From NCBI RefSeq assembly GCF_003612555.1, contig NZ_RAZF01000013.1:41247-105246 (forward strand): DNA of 64,000 bases, written 5' to 3'. The translations under genes and the position numbers were made by a program. The notes under the pieces are model-generated. The model did no database searches. It was not told the DNA's origin and saw nothing but the letters and a program-made list of their open reading frames with translations. Source of the stretch: Acutalibacter sp. 1XD8-33. GTDB lineage: Bacteria > Bacillota > Clostridia > Oscillospirales > Acutalibacteraceae. Positions 1 through 9,161 of the stretch are shown one piece after another. How positions within the stretch are numbered: position 1 is the first letter of the stretch; each line of letters begins with the position of its first letter.

Positions 1-13
1 CCGTCTGATCCAT
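1..13 (-). CDS. start of a gene running off the left edge
   Basis: On the minus strand an ATG at position 13 follows an AAGGGAGGGC ribosome site (positions 21-30) at a normal spacing. Only the first codons (Met-Asp-Gln-Thr) lie inside the window, so the product cannot be named. The strength of the ribosome site is the only argument that this is a real start. Confidence 0.4.
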
Positions 14-30
14 AAATTTAGCCCTCCCTT

Positions 31-457
31 TCTTCCAGCATGCAGCTGGAGCGGCGGGCGCGTCCTCTTGAATTCGCTGCCCGCAATATCTTTGACGGTT
101 GAGACCCGTCGCCAGTGCCATAGCATAGGACAGGCAGAGTTTGCTCTGAATTTAGCGGAGCAAAACGAGAGCGCCGCGCGAAGGGAAAAGCGGAAGGATA
201 GACCGCACTATGCAAACGTCTATCTCACGAAACGAGACCGCGTTCCCGCCTGGCGCGAGCTTGGCGTTATGTCCATTATAGCATATGGGAATCTATTTGC
301 CAACCGGATTTTTTCCGTCACTGTGCTGAAATTGTACCCCATATTCTCTTTGAAATCAAGGCGGAGCGAGAACCAAACCGGGATATTTCCGTAAAAAGCA
401 GAAAATCTCCCGGACAAAAGCGGCCGGAAAAGGACAGGAATTTTCAGAGGAAATATG
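31..457. other. intergenic stretch, no gene recognised
   Basis: Several short overlapping reading frames exist on both strands, but none has a convincing ribosome site or a recognisable protein. The stretch probably contains the promoter and leader of the leftward gene that starts at position 13. Nothing else is supported. Confidence 0.5.
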
Positions 458-872
458 GTATGCTTTTTGAGAGTTTTATATGGGGGAACGGCGCACAGGG
501 CAGCTTGGCGACAAGCACATAGCTGGATGAGGACTTTGAGCTAAGATACCGCGCCTAGAGCTGGCTGGTTCCTGAATTAGGAAACTTTTTCTCTTGCAAA
601 AAGTTTCCTCTTGGCACTACGTGCCAATTCACCTTCAAAAAATGCGCTTCTCAGGTGTTAAGTTCAAGGGTAAGACCGTGGAGCTCCGCTCCACACTACG
701 CCACCTTTGAAAAGGTGGACGAAATTTTTACCCTGGTTAACCTTTATGCACTCAGCCAACCAGCGTAAAAGTTTCGCCAGCCTTTTCAAAGGCTGCAGGG
801 CTTTCAGGGGTGGAACCCCTGAACCGCCGGAGGCCTGCGCAGCGAAGCGAGCACCACTCTCAAAAAGCATAC
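458..872. repeat. mosaic hairpin repeat unit with 16-bp inverted ends
   Basis: The unit is bounded by a perfect 16-bp inverted repeat, GTATGCTTTTTGAGAG at 458-473 and its complement at 857-872. The same 16-mer recurs at 32406-32421. Inside are five hairpins: a long stem at 580-608, a short one at 613-625, and the common intergenic hairpins at 678-694, 701-718 and 779-794, plus a stem at 803-823. The right end lies directly before the ribosome site of the transglutaminase-like gene. The stems differ in sequence from copies elsewhere but remain complementary. Confidence 0.7.
556..655 (+). ncRNA. candidate structured element, copy A (two covarying hairpins)
   Basis: This segment matches 19171-19388 in its conserved parts: TAGAGCTGGCTGGTTCC, the CTTGC loop, AATTCACC and the TGCGCTTCTCAGG tail. 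Between them are two stems, GGAAACTTTTT paired with AAAAAGTTTCC (580-590 with 598-608) and GGCAC paired with GTGCC (613-625). In the other copy both stems have different bases that still pair. That pattern is expected of a structured RNA or a cruciform-forming repeat. No clear promoter was found for this copy, so transcription is unproven. Confidence 0.35.
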
Positions 873-891
873 AAAAAACAGGAGGTGCGCT

Positions 892-1794
892 ATGTTGACC
901 AACGAAATGAAAAACCACTATCTGGAGTTCGGGCCTTTTACCTATCCCGGCCTGTACCGGGAGTATTTCCGCGCCTTGCCCGACAGCCCCCGGGAACTGG
1001 GGGAGCTGATCTCCCATCAGATTATCCATCGGGTGACGCTGGCGGAGGGGAACAAAAATGCCAACGCCGACCTGCGCTACGGGGACATGAACCGCTGGCC
1101 CTGGTATCGCTCCCCCTGCGAGGACGATATCTATCTTACCGCCCCGGCCATAGCCGCCGGGCTCTTCCGGTTAGACGAGCGGGGTTTCGTGCCGGACAGG
1201 CTGGTGGAGCACAAGCTGGTGCTCACCTGCCGGTTTGTGTCCGTGCTGGTCAGCTCCATCTACAAGGCCAAGGGGATCCCCTGCCGCAGCCGCGCGGGCT
1301 TCGCCCCCTATTTCCAGCCGGGGCGAAGCATGGACCACTGGATCAACCAGCTCTGGCTGGAAGAGGAGGGCCGCTGGCTCACCTTTGACGCGGACGGCTT
1401 CTACGATGGCCTGCCCGTGCCTGTCACCCAGTACGATATGCGGGAGGGGGAGTTCGACTGGTCCGCCCGGTCCTGGCTGGACATCCGCAGGGGCAGAACG
1501 GACGGCGCCCGCTTCCTCTATGCCGATGGCCTGGGCACCAACGGCCTGCGGGCGGTGGGCCGGTATCTGGTCTACGACTTCCACGCCCTGATGAACCACG
1601 AGATCTCCTATGTGTTCCACCCCCGGTTTATGGACGCCTTCCTCCAGGGAGAGGGGGACCTGAGCCCGGAGGAGCTAGCCCTGCTGGACCGTCTGGCGGA
1701 GCTGCTCCTGGACCCGGACGGAAACTTCCCCGCCCTGCGGGAGCTGTGGGAGAGTGAACGAAAGTTGCGTTATCTCCGGAGCCCGCTGGTGTAG
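892..1794 (+). CDS. transglutaminase-like domain protein
   Basis: A 300-residue soluble protein with no signal peptide. The middle of the protein has a transglutaminase-like core: Cys113 in the segment TCRFVSV, His149 in MDHWINQLW and Asp166 in WLTFDADG. These are spaced as the Cys-His-Asp triad of this fold, including the typical region between the Cys and His concerned with a defined precursor (KGIPCRSRAGF). Family members include protein-crosslinking enzymes, proteases and deamidases, so the reaction cannot be told from sequence. The ATG follows AGGAGGTG at a good distance. It appears to be a single-gene unit directly after a mosaic repeat. Confidence 0.7.
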   Translation: MLTNEMKNHYLEFGPFTYPGLYREYFRALPDSPRELGELISHQIIHRVTLAEGNKNANADLRYGDMNRWPWYRSPCEDDIYLTAPAIAAGLFRLDERGFVPDRLVEHKLVLTCRFVSVLVSSIYKAKGIPCRSRAGFAPYFQPGRSMDHWINQLWLEEEGRWLTFDADGFYDGLPVPVTQYDMREGEFDWSARSWLDIRRGRTDGARFLYADGLGTNGLRAVGRYLVYDFHALMNHEISYVFHPRFMDAFLQGEGDLSPEELALLDRLAELLLDPDGNFPALRELWESERKLRYLRSPLV

Positions 1795-1893
1795 GGAAGA
1801 GCCCGGAGATAGGCAGAGGTTTCCTGAATAAAGGCAAATTTGCTGCAAAATCAACAATCATATTTGCAAATTTAATATACTAATTATTATATA

Positions 1894-1922
1894 TTGACAA
1901 TATTCCTGGAGCGTGCTAGAAT
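1894..1922 (+). promoter_or_regulatory. sigma-A-type promoter for the secreted protein gene
   Basis: TTGACA at 1894-1899 and TAGAAT at 1917-1922 are separated by 17 bp, close to the vegetative consensus. The surrounding DNA is AT-rich. It precedes the gene starting at 1997. Confidence 0.75.
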
Positions 1923-1996
1923 GATATCAGTTGGCAGAGGATTGACCAGGTTCCCTGATTCCTCTGTTAATAAAAATCAGGAAAGGAATGTTTTTT

Positions 1997-2605
1997 ATGA
2001 AAAAATTGCTTTCTTTGCTTCTGGCCATGCTGCTGATGGTTTCCTGCACAGGCGTGGCTTTTGCCCAGGCGGAAGAGCAGGAGGCCTTGACCTCCCAAGA
2101 AGCTGCTAGTGAGGACTTTGCTACCAAGGCGGAGGCAATGATGTATAAAATGATGGATGAAATGGGCTATACCGAGGTGGAGGCCATTTCCGCTGCCCAG
2201 GCCCGCAGCCAGATCGATGTGGCCCCCGAAGTGATGGAGCTGGCCTATTCAGACATTGACGCCGCCGATGCCCGGCAGCGGGAGAAGATCCTGGCCGCTC
2301 GTCGGGTCATTATCTTCCAGTATTCCTGGCAGGCGGACGATGGTCTTGGCTTTATGTATGATCCCACCACCAAAGAGTTCTCCTTCACCCCCAGGTTCAG
2401 CGACCTCTTCCCCGGCTGGGACCTGCCAGTAGAACCAGGATATCCCAAGAAAGCGCCTGTGGAGCCGGAAACTGTAGAGCCAGAATCTGTGACAGAGGAA
2501 GAAGCAGAGACAGGGCACGAGCCGGAGGAGCCAGAACGGCCGGATGATGCTGGGATACAACCGCAGATACTGGGGGGCCTAGTTTTAAAAGTGCCTAGAC
2601 TGTAA
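1997..2605 (+). CDS. small secreted protein with Glu/Pro-rich C-terminus
   Basis: The product is 202 residues. The N-terminus is a classic signal peptide (MKKLLSLLLAMLLMVSC... ending near VAFAQA). The internal Cys could be read as a lipobox, but the pattern AxA cleavage fits better. The mature part is acidic, and its last 60 residues are rich in Pro, Glu and Val with repeated PE pairs, typical of a wall-spanning linker. I do not recognise a domain. The start at 1997 is preferred over the upstream ATG at 1988, because AGGAAAGG ends only one base before 1988 but lies 10 bases before 1997. It has its own promoter and a terminator. Confidence 0.75.
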   Translation: MKKLLSLLLAMLLMVSCTGVAFAQAEEQEALTSQEAASEDFATKAEAMMYKMMDEMGYTEVEAISAAQARSQIDVAPEVMELAYSDIDAADARQREKILAARRVIIFQYSWQADDGLGFMYDPTTKEFSFTPRFSDLFPGWDLPVEPGYPKKAPVEPETVEPESVTEEEAETGHEPEEPERPDDAGIQPQILGGLVLKVPRL

Positions 2606-2623
2606 AGGGAACTCGGCGCGGGT

Positions 2624-2658
2624 GGAGGCCGCTTTATGGCGGCTTCCGCCCTTCTTTT
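2624..2658 (+). terminator. rho-independent terminator
   Basis: GGAGGCCGC pairs with GCGGCTTCC (one mismatch) around a short loop and is followed by a T-rich run ending in six T. It closes the secreted protein gene. Confidence 0.65.
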
Positions 2659-2804
2659 TTGCAAAAATTTTTCTTAACAGATTTTTCAGCCGATTCTCCC
2701 GGAACCTTCACATCCTTTTCACATTGGCGGGGGATAATAGAGCCACAACAAGGGAAAACGACAAGAGAGAACAAATCCCTATCAACGCGAAAGGAGCGGC
2801 TTTT

Positions 2805-4301
2805 ATGTATCATAACGATGAAATGGAAAACAAAACCAATTCCCCCACGGAAAATGAAAAGACTGCCCAGGCGGGCCAGACCCAGCAGACCTACCAGACC
2901 CATTCTGCCCCCGCCGCCCCGGGCTATGGCGCCGGCCATTCCCCCTATACCGCCCAGACCGGGCCCCAGAGCCCCTACACGCCCTACCAGCAGTATCCTC
3001 AGCCAGGCCAGCAGAGCAGCTATAGCTGGGGGCCTCAAGCCCAGCAGAGCTATTATACCCAGAGCGTGCAGCTTCAGCCCAAGCCCAAGAAAAAGCGCGG
3101 CGGCGGAAAAGCGGCCGCCAAGGTGCTGGCGGCTATCGCGGCCTGCGCGGTGATCTCCCTGAGCTCGGTAGGCGTCTTTGCCGCCATGATCCAGAACGGC
3201 GTGGTGAACGTCCAGAGCCCCGAGGGCGCGGAGGATACTGCGGCTTTCACCCTCTATAAGCGGGCGGACTCCTCTAATACTACTCCCACTGCCACCCGAG
3301 GCGGCATGTCCACCCAGGAAATCGCCCAGAAGCTCATTCCCTCGGTGGTGTGCGTGCAGAACTATCAGGTGCGCCAGCAGAGCGTGAACATGGGCGGCTT
3401 TGAGTACTTTTTCGGCGGAGGCCAGGGCCAGGAGGACAGCGGCGAGCTCTCCCCGGCGGGCGAGGGTTCGGGCATCATCCTCTCTGAGGACGGTTATATC
3501 GTCACCAACCAGCATGTGATCAGCGGGGCCACCAACCTGACGGTGGTCACCTCCGACGGCTCCACCTATGAGGCAAAGCTCATCGGCGAGGACACCCAGA
3601 CAGATCTGGCCGTGCTGAAGATCGATACGGATGATAAGCTGACTCCGGCGGAGTTCGGTAGCTCGGAGGACCTTCAGGTGACAGATATGGTGCTGGCCAT
3701 TGGCAATCCCGGTGGCCTGCAGTTTAACTCCAGCGTCACCGTGGGCTATGTGTCCGCTCTGAACCGGCCTGTCACCAACAGTGAGACCGGCTTCATGGTG
3801 GACTGCATCCAGACCGACGCGGCCATCAATCCCGGCAACTCCGGCGGCGCCCTGGTGAATGCCGACGGCCTGGTGGTGGGCATAAACTCCTCGAAAATCG
3901 CCGCCACGGAATACGAGGGCATGGGGTTTGCCATTCCCTCCACAGTGGTGCAGCCTATTGTCTCCGACCTGATTGAGTACGGCTATGTGAAAGACCGGCC
4001 TATGCTGGGAATTCGGGGCGATTACGTGACCCGCGCTCTATCCAGCTATACAGGCCTGTCCCAGGGCTATTATGTGGGCGAGGCGGTTACGGAAAACGCC
4101 AAGGCCTCCGGCCTGCAAAAATATGATGTGATCACCGCCATTGACGGCGTGCAGGTGACCTCTGAGGGCACCATCGCCTCCTATATCGCCAACAAGAAGC
4201 CCGGCGACGTGGTAACCCTCACCATAGATCGCGCCTTAACCGGCCAGAGCGGCCTGGAGATTCAGCTGACCCTCTCGGCTAACACGGGCTCTTCTAACTA
4301 A
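2805..4301 (+). CDS. htrA: HtrA/DegP-type serine protease with PDZ domain
   Basis: A 498-residue membrane-anchored protease of family S1C, which degrades or refolds damaged extracytoplasmic proteins. The first 90 residues are a cytoplasmic Gln/Pro/Tyr-rich low-complexity tail, followed by a Lys-rich stop and one membrane helix (about residues 105-127). The protease triad is His237 (TNQHVISG), Asp267 (TDLAVLKID) and Ser346 (NPGNSGGAL). A single PDZ domain fills the C-terminal hundred residues. The ATG at 2805 follows AAAGGAG at good spacing; a longer in-frame extension upstream has no ribosome site. It is monocistronic, ending at a strong terminator. Confidence 0.92.
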   Translation: MYHNDEMENKTNSPTENEKTAQAGQTQQTYQTHSAPAAPGYGAGHSPYTAQTGPQSPYTPYQQYPQPGQQSSYSWGPQAQQSYYTQSVQLQPKPKKKRGGGKAAAKVLAAIAACAVISLSSVGVFAAMIQNGVVNVQSPEGAEDTAAFTLYKRADSSNTTPTATRGGMSTQEIAQKLIPSVVCVQNYQVRQQSVNMGGFEYFFGGGQGQEDSGELSPAGEGSGIILSEDGYIVTNQHVISGATNLTVVTSDGSTYEAKLIGEDTQTDLAVLKIDTDDKLTPAEFGSSEDLQVTDMVLAIGNPGGLQFNSSVTVGYVSALNRPVTNSETGFMVDCIQTDAAINPGNSGGALVNADGLVVGINSSKIAATEYEGMGFAIPSTVVQPIVSDLIEYGYVKDRPMLGIRGDYVTRALSSYTGLSQGYYVGEAVTENAKASGLQKYDVITAIDGVQVTSEGTIASYIANKKPGDVVTLTIDRALTGQSGLEIQLTLSANTGSSN

Positions 4302-4342
4302 GCGTACAAGTTTTCTTTTTCATAATCTCCTTTTTCTAGCGG

Positions 4343-4378
4343 AGGACCCGGGGCAATTGCTCCGGGTCCTTTGCTTTT
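4343..4378 (+). terminator. rho-independent terminator after htrA
   Basis: AGGACCCGG at 4343-4351 region pairs with CCGGGTCCT around a GGCAATTGCT loop and is followed by TTGCTTTT. The stem is perfect. Confidence 0.85.
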
Positions 4379-4670
4379 GTGCCGCCGGCGTTTTGTGGCC
4401 TAGAAGGGCGGGAAATTTCGTAGTAGGCGTCCGCTAGACCGCGCAGGTGGTTTCCCATATTTATTTGCATTTACATAAGTTTTTTTCAAACGCTTTTCGT
4501 CTTTTCTCCGTTTGGTTTGCGCTGAATCTGAAAAAATCCAAATGTTTTCCTGGAAACTTCTAGATTCCCCCATGCTGGAAACGACATTTATTTTTCTTTA
4601 AAAGAGGTATAATTTCACCGCTGCCCGCATACGGGTTTCCATAATTTTTGTTCAAGAGGCGGTGTTATCC
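4379..4670 (+). promoter_or_regulatory. upstream region of spoIIE
   Basis: An AT-rich stretch between the htrA terminator and spoIIE. TATAAT occurs at 4608-4613 without a good -35 hexamer 17 bp upstream, as is common for activator-dependent promoters. A TTCGTCT motif at 4496-4502 resembles half of a Spo0A box in reverse orientation but has a mismatch, so Spo0A control is only a guess based on the known regulation of spoIIE in Bacillus. Confidence 0.35.
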
Positions 4671-7025
4671 ATGGAACGGATGAAGTTTAAGGAGGCTGTT
4701 TTCCAGTTTGGAGAGCAGCTGCGCACGGAAGGGGCTCGAAAGGGCATGATAGCAACAGGGAGCTTTTTGGCGGGGCTGCTTTGTTCCCGGGGGCTGGTCT
4801 TTGGAAAGTATGCCCCCTTTGGGGTGGCCGCGGCGGCTGCGGCGCCGAAAGGGGGGCTCTGGGCCGGGGCGTTGGGAGCCTTTTTGGGGTATCTCATCCC
4901 CTCGCCGGTTTATGTGCCTGTACGCTACGCGGCGGCGCTGGTAGCGGTGACGGCGATCCGATGGGCCTTGTCCGAGCTGAAAAGCGTGAATACCCATCCG
5001 CTGTTTTCTCCGGCAGCGGCCTTTCTTCCTCTGCTGCTCACCGGTATGACCATGGTGTTCCTAAACGGTTCGGTGAGCTACACGGCGGCGCTCTATGTGG
5101 CAGAGGCCTTTTTAGGAGCAGGGACAGCGTATTTCCTCCGGCGGGCAGGGAACCTTCTAACAGGACTCACCGGCGATGGCCAGGGCGTTCGGGCTGGGGT
5201 GGGAGCGGCGGTGTTTGACAACGGAGACGTGGCGGCTCTCACGGCTAGCTTGGGCATTGTGGTGCTGGCCTTTTCCCAGGTGACGGTGGCGGGGGTTTCC
5301 CTGGGGCGGATTCTGGTGGTTCTGCTGGTGGTATACTGCGCCAGGGAGGGAGGTATCTCCGGCGGGGCGGTGGCGGGCGTTGCCGCTGGAGCCATTCAGG
5401 GCCTTTCCACGGCGGGGCTTTCCTACTTATCCGGGGCTTATGGCCTGGGCGGACTTATGGCCGGGGTTTTCGCGCCCATGGGCCGGGTAGCTGCTGCCGT
5501 AGCTTTTATCATCTCTCATGGGGTGGCCTCCCTACAGGTGGGGGCGGGAAACACCCAGATCTTCACTGGGGCGGTCGAGGTGGCGGTGGCTACGGTGGCA
5601 TATATGTTTTTGCCCAAAAGCAGGAGGATCGGAGAGCTATTTGGGATGCGCGGGGGGACTCTCAGCGGCGGGGCCCTCCGGGGAAACATTGTCATGCGGC
5701 TGAAGTATGCCGCGCAGGCTCTCACCAATGTTTCGGCTTCAGTAGATGAAATCTCGAAGAAGTTGAGCACAATATGCGCGCCCAATCTCCAGGGGGTTTA
5801 TAACCGCTCTACGGAAACGGTCTGCGCCGGGTGCGGCCTGAGCACCGTATGCTGGCGGAAATACAAGGAGGAAACTTTGGAGAACTTTTCTCAGCTTTCC
5901 CGGCCCCTAAAAGAGAAGGAACGGCTGGAAACCTGTGATTTCACGAAGGAATTCTCCAGCCGCTGCTGCCGGGTGGGGGAGATGCGGGACGAGCTGAACA
6001 AAAATTACGCCCGCTACTTAATGAAGGAGGCAGCCGAACTGCGCACCGCTCAGGTGCGGGAGGTGGTGGAGGAGCACTTCCGTACCACAGCGGGAATTCT
6101 GGAAGAGATGGCGGGAGAGTTTTCTCTCTATCAGCAGTTTGACGAGGAGGCCGCTCAGCGGGTGGCGGGGATTCTTCGGGACAATGGCGTCACACCCCTG
6201 GAGGTCTGCTGCCGGGTGGACAAGTTTGACCGAATGACGATTGAGGCGGAAATCGCGCGGGAGCGCCAAAAGCGTCTAAACCGGTCCGCCTTTACCCGAG
6301 AGATTTCCGCGGCCTGCGGACGGGCCTTTTCTCCCCCCTGCGTGAGCAGCACCGAGGAGAAGTGCCGAATCCAGATGTGCCAGCGGCCTCTCCTGGACGT
6401 GGGCAGGGGGTTTGCCCAATACTGTGCCGGAGGCGGGGCCTTTTGCGGAGACAGCACCAACGTGTTCTACGATGGCTGCGGCCGGCTGATCGCGGTGCTT
6501 AGCGACGGCATGGGCACCGGAGGCCGGGCGGCCGTGGACGGAGCCATGACCTCCGCCATGGCGGAGAGCCTCTTAAAGGCGGGGATCGGCTTTGACAGTA
6601 TGCTGCAAACGGTGAATTCCGCCCTGATCGCCAAGTCGGGAGACGAGTCTCTGGCCACTATGGATGTGGCCTGCGTTGATCTGTTTACAGGGAAAACGGA
6701 GTTCAAGAAGGCTGGAGCGGCCTGCACAGTGGTGCGCCGAGGTAGGCGTAGCGAGGTGATCGAGGCCTCCAGTGTGCCGGTGGGTATTATGCCGGGGGTG
6801 GAGTTTGCCAGCTGCCAGCGGGACCTGAGCGCCGGGGACATGATCGTGATGGTGTCCGACGGCGTGGTAGCGGCGGGCAGCGAGTGGCTGGTGGATATGG
6901 TGATGGCCTGGGATGAGGACGAAACCCCCAACCTTCTGGCCCAGCGCATCGCCGACGAAGCCAAGAAACGCCGCAGTGACGGCCACGAGGACGATGTCAC
7001 CGCTCTGGTGCTGGTGCTCCGATAG
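4671..7025 (+). CDS. spoIIE: stage II sporulation protein E, membrane-bound PP2C phosphatase
   Basis: A 784-residue protein with the full SpoIIE layout: about ten membrane helices in the first 330 residues, a central regulatory region containing a Cys-rich patch, and a C-terminal PP2C-type phosphatase domain. The phosphatase has the metal-binding DGMGTGGRAA motif and the VSDGVV motif near the end. In the family it dephosphorylates SpoIIAA to activate sigma-F in the forespore, and helps position the polar septum. Its presence marks the organism as a spore former. Start chosen at ATG 4671, after AGAGG; a GTG at 4662 is only two bases from that ribosome site. The gene stands alone. Confidence 0.93.
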   Translation: MERMKFKEAVFQFGEQLRTEGARKGMIATGSFLAGLLCSRGLVFGKYAPFGVAAAAAAPKGGLWAGALGAFLGYLIPSPVYVPVRYAAALVAVTAIRWALSELKSVNTHPLFSPAAAFLPLLLTGMTMVFLNGSVSYTAALYVAEAFLGAGTAYFLRRAGNLLTGLTGDGQGVRAGVGAAVFDNGDVAALTASLGIVVLAFSQVTVAGVSLGRILVVLLVVYCAREGGISGGAVAGVAAGAIQGLSTAGLSYLSGAYGLGGLMAGVFAPMGRVAAAVAFIISHGVASLQVGAGNTQIFTGAVEVAVATVAYMFLPKSRRIGELFGMRGGTLSGGALRGNIVMRLKYAAQALTNVSASVDEISKKLSTICAPNLQGVYNRSTETVCAGCGLSTVCWRKYKEETLENFSQLSRPLKEKERLETCDFTKEFSSRCCRVGEMRDELNKNYARYLMKEAAELRTAQVREVVEEHFRTTAGILEEMAGEFSLYQQFDEEAAQRVAGILRDNGVTPLEVCCRVDKFDRMTIEAEIARERQKRLNRSAFTREISAACGRAFSPPCVSSTEEKCRIQMCQRPLLDVGRGFAQYCAGGGAFCGDSTNVFYDGCGRLIAVLSDGMGTGGRAAVDGAMTSAMAESLLKAGIGFDSMLQTVNSALIAKSGDESLATMDVACVDLFTGKTEFKKAGAACTVVRRGRRSEVIEASSVPVGIMPGVEFASCQRDLSAGDMIVMVSDGVVAAGSEWLVDMVMAWDEDETPNLLAQRIADEAKKRRSDGHEDDVTALVLVLR

Positions 7026-7169
7026 GACTGATTATAGAGAGCCAGGGGCCATACTCAAACCCATTCGTGGGGGCAGACGGACTGGATGACGGGCTCCACA
7101 GCGGTCAAAGACAGCGGCAAAAAAGAGGCTGGCTTCTATACATGAATGGGGAAGTTGGCATGATTGGGC

Positions 7170-8261
7170 GCCCACCAGCTAAAGTGAATCGCGGGTATCT
7201 CCGTCGCTTCCCCCTCTCCGGCAAACCGGCGGTAACATTGCCGCTGGGGCTCGGCCTTCAGAACCACGTTACAGAAATCCAAAACGGTGCGCCGTCTGAG
7301 GGCATTGAACTGGTGCCCGCCCTCAAAGAAAGCCAGAGCGTTACGGCCAGCTCTTCTTTGGGGCGTATTGGCACATCGGCAAAGAAGTGCCAGGGGGACA
7401 CGCCCATCCACTGGCAGAAGGTGTAGATGCCGTAGACCGTCCCCCGCCGGCCGCTGCCGGTGAAGTCCAGGAGGGTATCAGCGGGCTCGTCCACCTCAAA
7501 GGTGAACCGGTAGAACCCTGGCAGGCCCGACTGCCAACCTTTTGAGAAGTCCACCTTGTCCATATTGTCCAGGGGTAATGGGTACTGTTTCCAATGGCAG
7601 TGGATATGCCCATTTATCTGCACAAACTGGGCGATGCCCTTGCGCTGCTCCTCCAGCCGTGGGCCGAAGTTCACCCGGCCCATATTCTCCATCAAGATGT
7701 CAATTTCCGCACCGGGGGCGAAATCCACGCTCAGCGCCTTTTCTTCCAGCAGCTCCCGGTCGTAGAGGGTTGCAACAGGCTTCCGCTCCACGAAAATATT
7801 GGCCCGGTCGTTGGCCTTCCACAGCCGGAGCTTTTCCAGGCGCTCCTCTGTGTCCAGAGTGGAGTGGTACAGGATGTAGCCGTAACTCTGACCCAACTGC
7901 TCCATAGACTGGGGCCAGACGCTCTCGGTTGGGGTGCTCAAATCCTCCAGAATTGAGAACAAGCTGACCTTTTCCTGCACAGGCAGCGTGCCGTAGGCTC
8001 TCCGGGTGATTTTTGTGGTAAATTCCACCTGGGGAATCTCTCTGTAATGGCTGATAACCTCCCGGTAGCGCCGGTACTTCTCGGTGAGTTGCCCGTCCTC
8101 GGTGAGTACGGCATCGTAGTCGTAGGAGGTCACGTCGGGGGTCAGGGCGTCGTAGTAGTTGGAACCGTTCATAAACCCAAAGTTGGTGCCGCCCTCGAAC
8201 ATGTAGATGTTCACATGGCCCAGCCGCAGCATGGCGTCCAGGTCCTTGTAGCCGCCTCCCT
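7170..8261 (-). pseudogene. decayed GH35 beta-galactosidase, C-terminal part
   Basis: A 324-codon open frame (8232-7258) reads as the second half of a glycoside hydrolase family 35 beta-galactosidase: NIYMFEGGTNFGF, NYYDALTPDVTSYDYDA and the C-terminal sandwich with SGLPGFYRF and CQWMGVSPW. Homology continues a little upstream of the first Met (YKDLDAMLRLGH). The whole N-terminal half with the first catalytic acid is absent, and near 7330-7260 the frame shifts, so the native C-terminus is lost. There is no ribosome site. It is joined directly to a piece of a different hydrolase, so a deletion probably removed the DNA between two neighbouring sugar hydrolase genes. Confidence 0.8.
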
Positions 8262-8695
8262 CTGCTGACCGGGCCAGAGGATGCGCTCCATATTGGCAAA
8301 GCGGATAAACTCCGGCTGGGACCAGTTGCCTACAGTGCTGAAGCCCTGCTCCAAGAGGTAGTCCTTCGCCAGCTTTGCCCAGGTCTCCTACCAGTTCACC
8401 CCGAAAGCGTGAATCAGATTGGCGATGCCAAAGTTTGCAAACTCCGTGGATCCCCGGCGGCTCCGGGCCGGGGTGAAGTCCTCGGTCTCCAACGGCAGAT
8501 GGGGGATGAACTCCCGCATTACGTCCACCCCGGGGCCAACGCAGTCCACGCCGGTGGAGAGGAACGCATTGTCATCCGGGTCCGCAAGCCACCAGCGACC
8601 GTCCACTTTCTCCGCATGGAAGTAGCCGGTTTTCGTCAGGGGCTTCTGCTTCCAGCCGCCCCACTGGTCCAGCTCCGGGTCGGGGTTTATAATGT
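8262..8695 (-). pseudogene. decayed agarase-like glycoside hydrolase fragment
   Basis: Reading leftward from about 8695, the translation contains DQWGGWKQKPL, then DGRWWLADPD, FLSTGVDCVGPGVD and FGIANLIHAFGVNW. It then meets an in-frame TAG and continues as WAKLAKDYLLEQGFSTVGNW. This is the N-terminal and barrel region of the large hydrolases often annotated as agarase-type or GH50-like. The start, the rest of the barrel and the C-terminus are missing. The nonsense codon and lack of a start show it is dead. Substrate cannot be inferred. Confidence 0.65.
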
Positions 8696-8711
8696 TATGT
8701 ATTGGCCTCCG

Positions 8712-9020
8712 GACACACAGTTCGTGCCCTCCGGCGACTCAGGAGCATTAAGTCTCAGATGCCGCCTTGGTCGGCGACAAGAAATCGCCACCGGCGATTG
8801 TCTCCCTCTAAGAACCCTACCACCTTTGCGAAGTCTACGAAGCATTTTCCCCTAGACAGCTTTGACCGGTCCAGCTGGTCGAAACTTGGCAACGCCAAGT
8901 TTACCGCTGGCGCGGGTTTGGGGAGAGCATCTGCCAGTGACAGATAAGCCGCGAACTGACCGAACCGGCAGGTGAGACTCGCGGAGGCCGCACCGTATCA
9001 CTCTATAAAAGTATAAAATG
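8712..9020. repeat. mosaic intergenic repeat
   Basis: This copy begins with a diverged version of the module at 17425-17520 (GTCTCAGATGCCGCC, then a GCGACAAGAAATCGCC stem region and TCTAAGAACCC). It continues with GACCGAACCGGCAGGTGAGAC and CACCGTATCACTCTA, both shared with 32344-32405. The hairpin at its centre is disturbed. The rest of the stretch up to 9160 shows nothing recognisable. Confidence 0.55.
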
Positions 9021-9161
9021 TATCTGCCGTTATGCATGTAAGAATTTCTTTACAAAAAAGCGTACCACGATATCATTATGCGGAAAGGGCGTCAAGGTGG
9101 AGAGCATATTTCCCCTGAAGCCAGGGAACACTCCGGATGAGAAACCTTTGGGAGGCGAAGT

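Noticed and set aside
68..417. Short overlapping genes at the left end
   Set aside because: Frames on both strands overlap, lack ribosome sites and contain no recognisable protein features.
2634..3515. 293-codon minus-strand frame opposite htrA
   Set aside because: It is antisense to a clearly conserved protease, rich in Ala/His/Leu as expected of a shadow frame, and has no ribosome site.
4490..4503. Spo0A box upstream of spoIIE
   Set aside because: The reverse-strand AGACGAA departs from TGNCGAA at the first base and is isolated; it is mentioned only as a possibility.
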